Of a stretch of DNA of 20,955 nt, positions 9,103 through 16,735 are shown piece after piece (the stretch's first letter is position 1; every line of letters begins with the position of its first letter). A model generated the notes under the pieces. The model saw only the letters and a program-made list of their open reading frames with translations, searched no databases and had not been told where the DNA came from. A program made the translations under genes and the position numbers. This DNA comes from an uncultured Verrucomicrobiae bacterium (GTDB taxonomy: Bacteria; Verrucomicrobiota; Verrucomicrobiia; Verrucomicrobiales; Akkermansiaceae), in NCBI GenBank assembly GCA_937957985.1, contig CALGOH010000271.1, positions 1 through 20,955 of the forward strand, read 5' to 3'.

Positions 9103-9122
9103 GTCAGAAGAGGGGTTCGGGT

Positions 9123-9932
9123 TCAGGCCTTCAGCCAGGCGGCGATTTCGTCGGCGATTGCGTCGGCGTCCATGTCGGTTTCCACCCGGGTCTCGCGCCG
9201 TTGTTTGGGCGACTCGACCGATTCGTAGCTCAGGCCGTCACCGGCCAGGGCGGCGGGCTTGGCCTGCTGCAGGGCGGGCATGATCGCGCGCATGTTCTGC
9301 ATGCCGATCTGCGGGTTGTTGGGTGGCTCGGGTAGTTCGCCGGTGGCCCAGCCAAGGACCGCGGGAGCGCCGGCACAGCACGACTTCTGCCAGGCGCCGC
9401 CCTCGATGCGTTCGAGGATCTCGAGGCCACCGGAGTCGTCGACCGTCAGCTTGTCGACCCCCTGGAACTGCTCGTCGATGCCGAGGATCTCCCCGATCAT
9501 CTGCAGCACCGCACCGGTGCCGCGGGAGGCCGACTGCCAGCCGCCGAAAAGCAGGAGCTGGGAGGTGTCGAGCCCGGGAATGCCCTGGATCGCCCCGGCC
9601 AGCGCGCTGGCGGTTTCTCCCGCGTCGGCGAATCCGCTCGACGGGCCATCGACCACCACCAGCTCGAAAGGTGCCTTCTGGGCGAGGCCCATCATCACCT
9701 GCTGCAGCTTGGCCTTCGGGCTCATGCTCACCAGCCAGACCTTGCTGCCGGGGTGACGCTGGGCCAGGTCGGCCGCCTCGAACAGCGCGTGCCAGGCCCA
9801 CGGGTCGAGCACCGAGGGCAGCATCATCTCATTCTTGAGCGCGGGTCCGGCCGGGCCCGTGACGGGCTCGAGGGACTGCAGGGGATCGGGGACGATGCCG
9901 CCGCAGACGACGATCTGATAGGTGGTGGACAT
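9123..9932 (-). CDS. Electron transfer flavoprotein beta subunit, divergent
   Basis: The 269-residue product has the EtfB layout: an N-terminal strand with a VPDP motif (IVVCGGIVPDPLQ for the usual VCVKQVPD), LDPWAWHALFEAADLAQRHPGS for the NPFDEYALEEALRLKE helix, LLLFGGWQSASRGTG for the G-x-Q-x-x-D nucleotide loop, and LERIEGGAWQK...APAVLGWATG for the conserved DGG...LPAVVTV segment. The signature region carries another Cys-Cys pair (SCCAGAP) and lacks the LNEPRY motif of canonical subunits, with NNPQIGMQNMRAIMPALQQAK in its place. The C-terminus (residues of about 230-269) is the expected helical arm, ending in ADEIAAWLKA. The gene sits 30 bases after the ETF-QO-like stop and 20 bases before the etfA-like start, an operon arrangement. 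Whether this pair is an ordinary or a bifurcating ETF cannot be decided by eye. Confidence 0.83.
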   Translation of the reverse strand: MSTTYQIVVCGGIVPDPLQSLEPVTGPAGPALKNEMMLPSVLDPWAWHALFEAADLAQRHPGSKVWLVSMSPKAKLQQVMMGLAQKAPFELVVVDGPSSGFADAGETASALAGAIQGIPGLDTSQLLLFGGWQSASRGTGAVLQMIGEILGIDEQFQGVDKLTVDDSGGLEILERIEGGAWQKSCCAGAPAVLGWATGELPEPPNNPQIGMQNMRAIMPALQQAKPAALAGDGLSYESVESPKQRRETRVETDMDADAIADEIAAWLKA

Positions 9933-9962
9933 GGCTTTGACGGTGGGAGTTCGAAGGGGCTG

Positions 9963-11822
9963 TTAGTTTTCGGCGGAGTGGAAGCCTCCGGTCGAGGCCT
10001 GGAAGTTGACATTGCCGCGCTCGGGATTGGCCGGGTCGGTGTGGGAGCAGTTCCACAGGCAGGCGCCGCAGTGGACGCACTTCTCGCGCTCGAAGAGGGG
10101 GGTGCCGCCTTCCGGATTCATCGTGATGGCCTGGCCCGAGCAGGCCTCGATGCAGATGCGCTCCTCGCAGGTTTCGCAGATCGTCGTGTCGTGGAAGGTC
10201 ACGTGGTCGGCATAGCCGGGCGGCGCCTGGACCTTGCCGCCGATCAGCAGTGCGTCCTGCTGGGAAACCAGCAGCTTGCCGTCGAGCGGGATCTCCGGCC
10301 AGCCGACCTTGTCCATCAGGGCGTCGTGAAGACCGGCGCCCTTCGCTTCGCAGGCCTTGCGGATCTCGGCGATCTCCTCGGCGCTGACCCTGCCGCGGTA
10401 GTAGTCCTCAAGCGTCGGGACATGCTCGGATGGCTTCTTGATTTCTCCGCCGAGGTGGAGGCGGCCACCGGTCATGCCGGCCAGGGCGGTGCCGATGATT
10501 CCGCGGACGAAGCCCTTCTGGAATCCGTTGCGGGCGTTCTCGGCCTTGAGCGATTCCTGCTCGAGCCAGCTTTCGCGGCGGCGGCGGACGTAGGTGGCGT
10601 CGAGGTTTTCCCTGGTGAAGGGCTTGCCGGCCTTGAGCAGCTCGAGCACCGCCTCGCCAAGCTGGCTGCCGGTGGCCCAGGCCTCGTCGACGCCGGAATT
10701 CCGGAGCACGTTGGTGCCGCCCGAGCCCTCGCCGATGCGGGCGTAGCCGTCGCCGACCAGGTGGGGTTCGCCCTTGCGGCCGGATTCGGCGATCGATTTC
10801 GCACCCCAGCTGCGCAGCGAGCCGCCCTCGACGTGCTGCCAGATCCACGGGTGCATGAGCCAGTGCTGGAGGTAGCGGTAAGCGGTGCGGGTGGGTGTCT
10901 CGAACCACGAGGGAACGAAGATGCCGCAGCTCGCGACCCGGTCGGGAAAGACGTAGAAGAAGCCGAAGATCTCCGGCTCGGGATAGCCCATCGTGTGAAG
11001 GACCGTGCCGGGTTCGAGCTCGCAGGACTCCGGCAGGTCGATGACGAACTTCATCCCGACCGCCCAATCGCGCGAGTGGTGGCCCTCGGGCATGCCGAAG
11101 TGCTCGTCGAGCTGCCGGCCGACCGCGCCGAAGGGGCCGTCGCCGACGACGGTCAGGGCCGCCTCGATGTCCATCCCGGGCATGAAGCCGGCGGCGGGCT
11201 GGCCCTTGGCATCGACGCCCTGGTCGATCAGGCGGACGCCCTTGACCTGGTCGTCGTCGATCAGCGCCTCGCGGACCGGGGTACCGGGCCAGACCTGGAT
11301 CGTGCCGTCGGCGGTCACGCGCTGGCCGACCCACTGGCAGAACTGGCCGATGGAGAAGACCATGCCGGGCTCCTTGCGCAGGAAGGGCGGGATCCAGGGG
11401 AGGGTGAAGGCGTGCTTCTTCGTGAAGGGTTTGATCAGGGTGTCGGCGACCTTGAGCAGGCCGGAGCGGCGCGAGGCGCCGATGGGATCGAGCAGGTAGG
11501 CGACCTTTTCGGAGGTGACCTCCGCCGCCAGCGGGATCTCGGCCAGGTCGAGATCCGGGATGCTTTCGCGGATCGCCCGGCCTTCGGTGACCACGCCCGA
11601 GACGCCGAAGCCGAGGTCGTCGGCCCGCTCGTAGCAGATCACCTGCGGCGGCATGCCGGGCATGACCTTGCTTTCGGCCACCGGCGTCCCGTCGGGGTAC
11701 ATCAAGCCCTGCTGGAGCGTGTGAAGGAATCCGCCGGTGGCCGGGCCGAAGCCGACGCAGGCGATGTCGACCGGCATCTTCTGGCGTTCGATCTCAGGCA
11801 TGGCGGAGTCCGGGGTGATCAT
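9963..11822 (-). CDS. ETF-quinone oxidoreductase-like flavoprotein with eight-cysteine ferredoxin tail
   Basis: The 619-residue product matches ETF-QO/FixC-FixX proteins in length and order. The N-terminal FAD-binding turn is VGFGPATGGF (GxGxxxG), followed by the flavoprotein body with VVGDGPFGAVGRQL and GMKFVIDLPES. The tail holds two cysteine groups: C549, C552, C557, C561 (Cx2Cx4Cx3C) and C582, C585, C588, C592 (Cx2Cx2Cx3C). C561, C582, C585 and C588 appear to correspond to the four ligands of the single [4Fe-4S] cluster in canonical ETF-QO; the other four are extra. It probably passes electrons from the adjacent ETF to membrane quinone. The ATG at 11822 is used; in-frame ATGs at 11801 and 11777 could also serve and would still keep the FAD fold. 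The genes for EtfB and EtfA follow closely on the same strand. Confidence 0.88.
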   Translation of the reverse strand: MITPDSAMPEIERQKMPVDIACVGFGPATGGFLHTLQQGLMYPDGTPVAESKVMPGMPPQVICYERADDLGFGVSGVVTEGRAIRESIPDLDLAEIPLAAEVTSEKVAYLLDPIGASRRSGLLKVADTLIKPFTKKHAFTLPWIPPFLRKEPGMVFSIGQFCQWVGQRVTADGTIQVWPGTPVREALIDDDQVKGVRLIDQGVDAKGQPAAGFMPGMDIEAALTVVGDGPFGAVGRQLDEHFGMPEGHHSRDWAVGMKFVIDLPESCELEPGTVLHTMGYPEPEIFGFFYVFPDRVASCGIFVPSWFETPTRTAYRYLQHWLMHPWIWQHVEGGSLRSWGAKSIAESGRKGEPHLVGDGYARIGEGSGGTNVLRNSGVDEAWATGSQLGEAVLELLKAGKPFTRENLDATYVRRRRESWLEQESLKAENARNGFQKGFVRGIIGTALAGMTGGRLHLGGEIKKPSEHVPTLEDYYRGRVSAEEIAEIRKACEAKGAGLHDALMDKVGWPEIPLDGKLLVSQQDALLIGGKVQAPPGYADHVTFHDTTICETCEERICIEACSGQAITMNPEGGTPLFEREKCVHCGACLWNCSHTDPANPERGNVNFQASTGGFHSAEN

Positions 11823-11938
11823 GGCGTCGGGCGGAATGGGGTTGTCTTGATTCGCTCGTTACGGGTTACCGGGGCGACAAATTCTTCTCAGCCGGGATTG
11901 CCGGATCATGCTCCCGACAGAGATCTTGGCGTCTGTCT
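11823..11938. other. Non-coding leader of the ETF-QO-like gene
   Basis: This 116-base stretch separates the ETF-QO-like start from the palindromic element. I see no convincing ribosome binding site, no clear sigma-70 boxes and no coding frame with homologous features. It is moderately AT-richer around 11875-11890 (caaattcttctcag). If the ETF genes have a promoter separate from that of the acyl-CoA dehydrogenase, it would have to lie here or in the neighbouring element. Confidence 0.4.
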
Positions 11939-12162
11939 GGAATTTGGTCGGACAAGCCGAGTCCGACCGGCCCGAAGGGTCGGCAGAACAAAGCCCCGGG
12001 CCATCGGCCCGGGGTCGAGGTTGTCGTGGATCCGGCGGCCTGAAAGGTCGCGAGAACCGGCTTGATCGTCCCGCGGTTCTCGCGACCTTTCAGGCCGCCG
12101 GATTTGCTCCCGCCAAATTCCGGGGCGCTGCCCCGGGCTTTGTTCTCATGACCCTTCGGGCC
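11939..12162. repeat. Composite palindromic element between dehydrogenase and ETF-QO genes
   Basis: The central arms at 12030-12059 and 12074-12103 are a perfect 30-bp inverted repeat around a 14-base loop. Nested outside are arms 11985-11996/12135-12146 (12 bp, agaacaaagccc) and 11969-11981/12150-12162 (13 bp, ggcccgaagggtc). A further inverted pair, ggaatttgg at 11939-11947 and ccaaattcc at 12113-12121, crosses this nesting. Local hairpins include 11946-11953/11961-11968 (ggtcggac/gtccgacc). The structure resembles REP/REPIN-type non-autonomous elements; no RAYT transposase is visible here. In RNA it would fold very stably and could attenuate or process the dehydrogenase-ETF message. Open frames inside it are by-products of the symmetry. 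Positions 12163-12220, between the element and the dehydrogenase stop codon, show nothing recognisable. Confidence 0.85.
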
Positions 12163-12220
12163 ATGGAGTGAGCCTCTGGGGACCGAGCCCGGGTCGAGCT
12201 TGACGGAAGGGGCGCGCATG

Positions 12221-14278
12221 TCAGGCGGGGTAATCGAGGGCCTCGGGGATCATGATGTGAGTCAGTGCATCGGCCGCCCGCGAGCGAGCCAGCTCGGTGC
12301 CGGCCAGCGAGCGATCGACCGCATCGCGGAGTTGGGCAAACTCCTTGGCATCGGCCTCGTCGGCGGCATCCTGGAAGCCATGGACGAGGTTGGCGCAGAT
12401 GCGGGAAACCTCGCTCGCCGCCCGCGCCGCCTGGACCTTGCAGAGGTCGGCGTAGAAGGATGCATAGCCGTCGATGGACTCGGCGAGGACTGGGTTGTCG
12501 GGCCCCTTCGCCTTCAGCTCGATCGAGTCCTGCACCAGGCTGCGGGCCGCGAGCAGCCAGCAGATCGCGTCGGCCAGCGGGAAGGTGACCGCCTGGCGCT
12601 TGCCGTGGTAGAGCTTCTTGCCGTCGGGGTCGTTGTGTCCTTGGAGGAAGTCGGCGGTCCACGACCAGAGCTTGAAGCCGGCCGCGAGGGTGATCGCACC
12701 GAAGCCGTCGCCGCTCTGGCTTTCCAACTGCCGGATCCACAGGTTGACCTCGTGGCGGAAGATCGGGCTGGTCATGCCGAGCGTGAGGTGGCGGCGCTGG
12801 ACCGCTTCCGGTCCCTCGTAGGTCGCCTCGAGCTGGGCATCCATCCACTTCTGCGGCAGGAATCCCGGGCAGTCCTCGGTGGTGCCGTAGCCGCCCATCA
12901 GGGCGACGGCCTCGCGCATCATGGTCGCGCCGTGGCCGGTGTTCCACAGCTTCACCGCCGGGTTCATGATGTTGGCCCGCGCGTCGCCGAGGGCGAACTT
13001 CACCATGATGTCGGCGTCGAGCTCGGCGTAGCGGTCCGTATCGCGCTCGGACTCCGGGGTGTGGAGCAGGTGGAGGTACTCGATCGCCGCGGGTGTCTTC
13101 TGGCGCAGCGCCCTTACAGGCTTGCGGCCCGTCAGCCCCTGCTCCGCGCAGATCCGGTCCTTTTCGCGCTCGACCGGGTCGAAAATGTCGGCCTGGCGGG
13201 CGGCCTCGAAGCCGACCGACGCGGCGGCCTCGCCGGTGGCCCAGACATCGATCAGGCGGTGGGTGACGTCCTCGTTCACCTGCAGGCCGAGGTCATGGCG
13301 CGGGCTGCCCTCGCCCGACTCGCCGCCGTGGAAACGGAAGCGCTGGTAGCGGATCACCGGCTCGACCGCCGACAGCAGCTTGGCGGCGGTCATCAGGCCG
13401 ACCGGGATGCGGGTGCGGTGGAAGACCGAGGCGATGACCTCGCTGTGGTTGAATTTCGGAACGATCACGCCGTCGACCACGTCGTAGCCGCCGATGATGC
13501 GGCTGGCCGGGATCTGCTGGCTGAAGACCGGGTCGCGGGTCGAGGAAAGCTGGTGGACGAGCTTCAGCGTCGGCGCGCCGCGGTCGAAGGTGCCGGGATC
13601 GGTCTCCTCGAGGATCACCATGAAGGTGCCCTTGATCCGCTCGTCGGCGGAGTCGACCGCCGCGGTCACGAAGTTGGCGAAGTCCATGTTGGTGATGAAG
13701 CGGCCGCGCTTGTCGATCTGCAGCACGGGCTCGCCGCCCTCCGGCCAATCGGCGATCTTCGCCTTGCCGCCGAGCACGCCGGTATCGACCCCGACGAAGG
13801 GCAGGGGTTCGGTCAGCGCGAAGGCGCCGCGCCACGGCACCCGGTCCTCGCCGGGCTGGGGTGGCAGCGCCTTGCCCATGTAATAGTCGCGCTGCTCGTC
13901 GGTGCCCTTCTCGTGAATGGGCGCGAGCGCGAGGTTGCCGGCGAGCGAACCGGTGGCGGCCCCGGCATCGACCCATGACAGTTCGAAGGCCACCAGCGCC
14001 ATGGCCATGTTCTTGGGCCCTTCGATGAAGCCGCCCTTGTCGATGTCCATGTAGAGCGAGGTCAGGCCCGACTCGTCGAAGGCGGTCAGCAGCTTCGCCT
14101 TCTCGTCGTTCCACTCGTGGGTGTTGCGCAGGCCGTCGGCGACCAGTCGGGCGACGGTGCCGCGGGCGACGCCGCGGGCGCTCTGCACGGCCATCTGCAG
14201 GTCGAAGCGGTCGGAGAAGCGCCACATGATCTGGCGGACATCATCTCCGGGAAGGGTGGGCAACGGGGCGTCTGACAT
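12221..14278 (-). CDS. Large acyl-CoA dehydrogenase family flavoprotein
   Basis: The ATG at 14278 (MSDAPLPTLPGDDVRQIMW) gives 685 residues and has an AGGAT-like sequence about 8 bases upstream; the in-frame extension to 14482 looks like non-coding DNA. Family marks are WRGAFALTEP (the FALTEP flavin/substrate loop), GRFITNMDFANF for the usual KxWITNG, a helical region with VFHRTRIPVGLMTAAKLLSAVEPVIRY, GGYGTTEDCPGFLPQKWMDAQ, and ATYEGPEAVQRR, where E488 stands at the catalytic base position of the medium-chain enzyme (YEGT). About 200 residues follow E488, so it is longer than the usual 380-residue members. It would oxidise an acyl-CoA or similar thioester and reduce the downstream ETF; the substrate is unknown. 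It is the first gene of the minus-strand block, divergent from the sugar cluster. Confidence 0.9.
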   Translation of the reverse strand: MSDAPLPTLPGDDVRQIMWRFSDRFDLQMAVQSARGVARGTVARLVADGLRNTHEWNDEKAKLLTAFDESGLTSLYMDIDKGGFIEGPKNMAMALVAFELSWVDAGAATGSLAGNLALAPIHEKGTDEQRDYYMGKALPPQPGEDRVPWRGAFALTEPLPFVGVDTGVLGGKAKIADWPEGGEPVLQIDKRGRFITNMDFANFVTAAVDSADERIKGTFMVILEETDPGTFDRGAPTLKLVHQLSSTRDPVFSQQIPASRIIGGYDVVDGVIVPKFNHSEVIASVFHRTRIPVGLMTAAKLLSAVEPVIRYQRFRFHGGESGEGSPRHDLGLQVNEDVTHRLIDVWATGEAAASVGFEAARQADIFDPVEREKDRICAEQGLTGRKPVRALRQKTPAAIEYLHLLHTPESERDTDRYAELDADIMVKFALGDARANIMNPAVKLWNTGHGATMMREAVALMGGYGTTEDCPGFLPQKWMDAQLEATYEGPEAVQRRHLTLGMTSPIFRHEVNLWIRQLESQSGDGFGAITLAAGFKLWSWTADFLQGHNDPDGKKLYHGKRQAVTFPLADAICWLLAARSLVQDSIELKAKGPDNPVLAESIDGYASFYADLCKVQAARAASEVSRICANLVHGFQDAADEADAKEFAQLRDAVDRSLAGTELARSRAADALTHIMIPEALDYPA

Positions 14279-14567
14279 GGCGGGGATCCTGACTGGGTTC
14301 GGGTTCGGAGCGGCGTCGCGGAGGGCGGGGTTTCCGGCATCGCATGGTGGGAACCGCCTCCGGCGCTGCCGGAAAGGATGGCGGGGCGTCCGGACGAGTT
14401 CTTCGCGTCGATTCCCAAATGCTCCCCGCTCGTTGTGCTGGCGGCAGGACCGGAAACCGCCGTGAATTGCCTTGAAAGGCATTGCTTGCCCGGGTCGTTG
14501 GCCTCCGGTGGAGGAGTTTGCGATTCTCGCTTTCCATCACCGCCCTTCCTCTCTTCATTCCTTCCCC
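14279..14567. promoter_or_regulatory. Divergent intergenic control region
   Basis: These 289 bases lie between two divergent starts (14278 minus, 14568 plus) and must hold the promoters of both blocks if each is transcribed from its own. I could not assign convincing -35/-10 pairs. A 9-bp inverted repeat, tttccggca at 14331-14339 and tgccggaaa at 14367-14375, spans a 27-base spacer. The stretch just before 14568 is pyrimidine-rich (cttcctctcttcattcc) and lacks a Shine-Dalgarno sequence. Confidence 0.55.
14468..14481. promoter_or_regulatory. Possible operator palindrome
   Basis: The 14-base sequence tgccttgaaaggca is a perfect inverted repeat (6-bp arms, 2-base centre) located 86 bases before the sugar-cluster start. 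Its size and position suit a dimeric regulator, but one occurrence of this length can arise by chance. No regulator gene is present in the window. Confidence 0.3.
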
Positions 14568-15587
14568 ATGAACCCATCGATTGCGTTGCGTCCCAACATC
14601 GGCCTCGGCGTCGTGCCGACCCACCTCCGTTTCATCGGCTGCCTGGTCCCGGACGAGGCCGGTCGCTATCCCCGCGACGAATCCGGCGAAATCAGGATCG
14701 TCGCCGGCATGCGCGAGCTGGTCGAGGCTTCCCGCGTCCCGTTCAACTGCGTCCAGATCTCGGTGTTTCCCGGCTGCGACGACGGTGATGTGGACGAGAT
14801 GATCGAGAAACTGCGCGCCCTCGGGCTGGACGTCGACCTGATCATGATGCTCGGCGGGGTCGATCCCAAGGACCCGGCCGACGAGGACGGGGTGGTCGAA
14901 CAGCTTCTGCCTTCGGTGAAGGCGGCGATGAAACACGGGATCGGCACGATTTCCTCGACCTCGATCGACGTCTGGATGGCGCCGGAAGGGACCGGGCTCT
15001 CGGGCGAGGCTTACGAGGCGGCCATCGCGCAGAACGTGAAGGTCCACCTGCGCATCATCGAGGAGGCCGGCGTGATCGGCTCCAGCGTGAAGAGCTGGCA
15101 CATCGAGTTCCTGCGCCCGGGCGAGTTCCGGACCTTCACCAACATCAACCGGGGCCGCGAGCTGGTGAAGGCTGCCAACGAAAGACTCGGGACCAAGTTC
15201 TTCAAGCTGATCGTCGATGCCGCCCACTGCGGCAATTCGGGGCTCACCATTGACGAGAACATCGCCACGATCCGGCAGCTCGGGGCCGACGGCGAACTCG
15301 GCGCCTTCCACGCCACGCCGCCGACGACCCGCGGCTGCCTGAGCACCGACGACGGCTGGATCGGAGCCCTGCTTGCCGCCGCCGCGGGCACCGGTCAGCT
15401 CGAAAAGGTCTACGTCGAGATGTTCCACCACGAGGACGACGCACTCCAGCCGCTGCGCGATCTCGAGCCGGGCTTCGGGCTCGATACCCGCGACGGGCGG
15501 AGCTACACCGAAACGATGGCCGACGGCCTGTCGGACATCGCCCGCCGTCTCAACAACATGCTCCTGCGCGGCATCCTGCGCGGCTGA
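14568..15587 (+). CDS. Xylose-isomerase-like TIM-barrel protein (sugar phosphate isomerase/epimerase family)
   Basis: The ATG at 14568 (MNPSIALRPNIGLG) is chosen because the frame upstream to 14472 encodes nothing conserved. The 339-residue product shows the metal-site pattern of AP-endonuclease-2/xylose-isomerase-like barrels: E180 in HIEF, D217 and H220 in IVDAAHCG, H248 in GAFHATPP and E284 in VYVEMF. Early strands are RFIGCLV, FNCVQISVFPG and DVDLIMMLGGVDP. Members isomerise or epimerise sugars, cyclitol intermediates or keto-sugars using a divalent metal; the substrate is not known. The gene opens the plus-strand cluster; the next start is 6 bases past its stop, indicating coupled translation. 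It is clearly distinct in sequence from the second barrel at 16736. Confidence 0.82.
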   Translation: MNPSIALRPNIGLGVVPTHLRFIGCLVPDEAGRYPRDESGEIRIVAGMRELVEASRVPFNCVQISVFPGCDDGDVDEMIEKLRALGLDVDLIMMLGGVDPKDPADEDGVVEQLLPSVKAAMKHGIGTISSTSIDVWMAPEGTGLSGEAYEAAIAQNVKVHLRIIEEAGVIGSSVKSWHIEFLRPGEFRTFTNINRGRELVKAANERLGTKFFKLIVDAAHCGNSGLTIDENIATIRQLGADGELGAFHATPPTTRGCLSTDDGWIGALLAAAAGTGQLEKVYVEMFHHEDDALQPLRDLEPGFGLDTRDGRSYTETMADGLSDIARRLNNMLLRGILRG

Positions 15588-15593
15588 TCTTCG

Positions 15594-16688
15594 ATGCACG
15601 ACGTCCACGGCGAGCCGTCGCACCAGCTTGCGACCCCCGAACTTGACCTCCACGTGACCGCGCGGGGCGGCCAGATGGCGCCGGTCGTCTTCCATCTGCC
15701 GGGCGGCGATGTCTCGCCCTACTCGCTTTCGCCTTGGCAGCCGGGCGAGTTCCCCGATCAGCCGGCGTTGCTCTCGGTGCTCCGCGGCGACTTTTTCTGC
15801 CTGCCCTTCGGTCCGCAGGAGGACGGCCCGCCCCATGGCGATCCTGCCAACGCGGAGTGGGCCCTTGTGGCTTCCTGCGATCGCTCGCTGACGCTTCAAC
15901 AGCAGGCCGCGGATTCCGGCGCCTCCGTCGAGAAGATCCTCTCGGTGCGTGCCGGACAGACCGCGATCTACTGCGAGAACCGTATTTCAGGACTCGAGGG
16001 GGACTGGAGCTACGGCAACCACCCGATCCTGGACGCCTCCGCGGCCCGCGCCGGCTCGGTGCGGCTGAGCGTGTCGCCCTTCCGCTGGGCCTCGGTGTTC
16101 CCCGGGGTGTTTTCAGATCCCGAACGGGGCGAACGCCAGGTGCTGCTCGGCGGGGCGCATTTCGACGACCTGTCGTCGGTGCCGACCGGCGACGGTGGTT
16201 CGGCCGACCTTACCCGCTGGCCCTGTGGCTGGCGTGCCGACGATCTGGTGATGATGGTCGCCGAGGAGTCCACGGCCGACCGGCCCTTCGCCTGGTCGGC
16301 GGCGGTGTTCGACGGCTATGTGTGGTTCTCGCTGAAAAACCCCGTCGACTTTCCGGCGACGCTTTTCTGGCTCTCCGATGGCGGTCGCGATGGCGAGCCG
16401 TGGAACGGCCGTCACACCGGCCGCATCGGCATCGAGGAGGTCTGCTCGCATTTCTGCAACGGCGTCGGGATGTCCCGCGAGGATCTGCTCGCAGAGGACG
16501 GCATCCCGACGACCCGCCGTTTCACCGCGGACGAAACCGTGTCCCTGCGCATCGTCCAGGCGGTGGCCGAAGTTCCGTCGAACTTCGGCAAGGTCACCGG
16601 AATCGTCCCCGCCGGCGACGGCCGGGTCCGCGTCGTCGGCGAGAATGGCGAAGTCGAATGCGCCCTCGACTGGTCGTTCGTTCTCTGA
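15594..16688 (+). CDS. Galactose-mutarotase-fold (aldose-epimerase-like) protein
   Basis: The 364-residue product starts at the ATG 6 bases after the preceding stop. It has no signal peptide or membrane segment and so is likely cytoplasmic. The beta-rich sequence begins TPELDLHVTARGGQMAPVVF, like the opening strands of mutarotases, and contains FFCLPFGPQ, DWSYGNHPILD (a histidine where epimerases often have GxHP), AVFDGYVWFSLKNP and RIGIEEVCSHFCNG with a conserved-looking acidic pair. This layout suggests conversion of sugar anomers or binding of a sugar ring. The assignment is by overall pattern, and a structural but non-catalytic role is possible. It lies between two TIM-barrel isomerase genes, which supports a role in handling the same sugar. 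Confidence 0.62.
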   Translation: MHDVHGEPSHQLATPELDLHVTARGGQMAPVVFHLPGGDVSPYSLSPWQPGEFPDQPALLSVLRGDFFCLPFGPQEDGPPHGDPANAEWALVASCDRSLTLQQQAADSGASVEKILSVRAGQTAIYCENRISGLEGDWSYGNHPILDASAARAGSVRLSVSPFRWASVFPGVFSDPERGERQVLLGGAHFDDLSSVPTGDGGSADLTRWPCGWRADDLVMMVAEESTADRPFAWSAAVFDGYVWFSLKNPVDFPATLFWLSDGGRDGEPWNGRHTGRIGIEEVCSHFCNGVGMSREDLLAEDGIPTTRRFTADETVSLRIVQAVAEVPSNFGKVTGIVPAGDGRVRVVGENGEVECALDWSFVL

Positions 16689-16735
16689 ATCCTCTTTTCA
16701 CCCATCCGAAATCCGAACTCCAAACTCCTGAAGAA

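Noticed and set aside
9963..11822. Nitrogen-fixation FixC/FixX identity for the ETF-QO-like gene
   Set aside because: No nif or fix partner genes are present and the dehydrogenase neighbour fits an ETF-QO role; FixABCX bifurcation cannot be supported by eye.
9753..12065. A 770-codon open frame on the plus strand opposite the ETF-QO and etfB-like genes
   Set aside because: Its translation is low complexity (runs of A, G, D, R, L) with no fold-like motifs, while the opposite strand encodes clear flavoprotein motifs. Long antisense frames are expected at this GC content.
11866..12219. Small open frames on both strands inside the palindromic element (also 11908-12171 plus)
   Set aside because: Both strands give related peptides (GLKGREN..., ATFQAAG) because the DNA is an inverted repeat; this is translated repeat, not a gene.
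14279..14482. N-terminal extension of the acyl-CoA dehydrogenase
   Set aside because: The extension is Arg/Pro-rich, unlike the family, and would overlap the divergent promoter region; the ATG at 14278 has a better upstream sequence.
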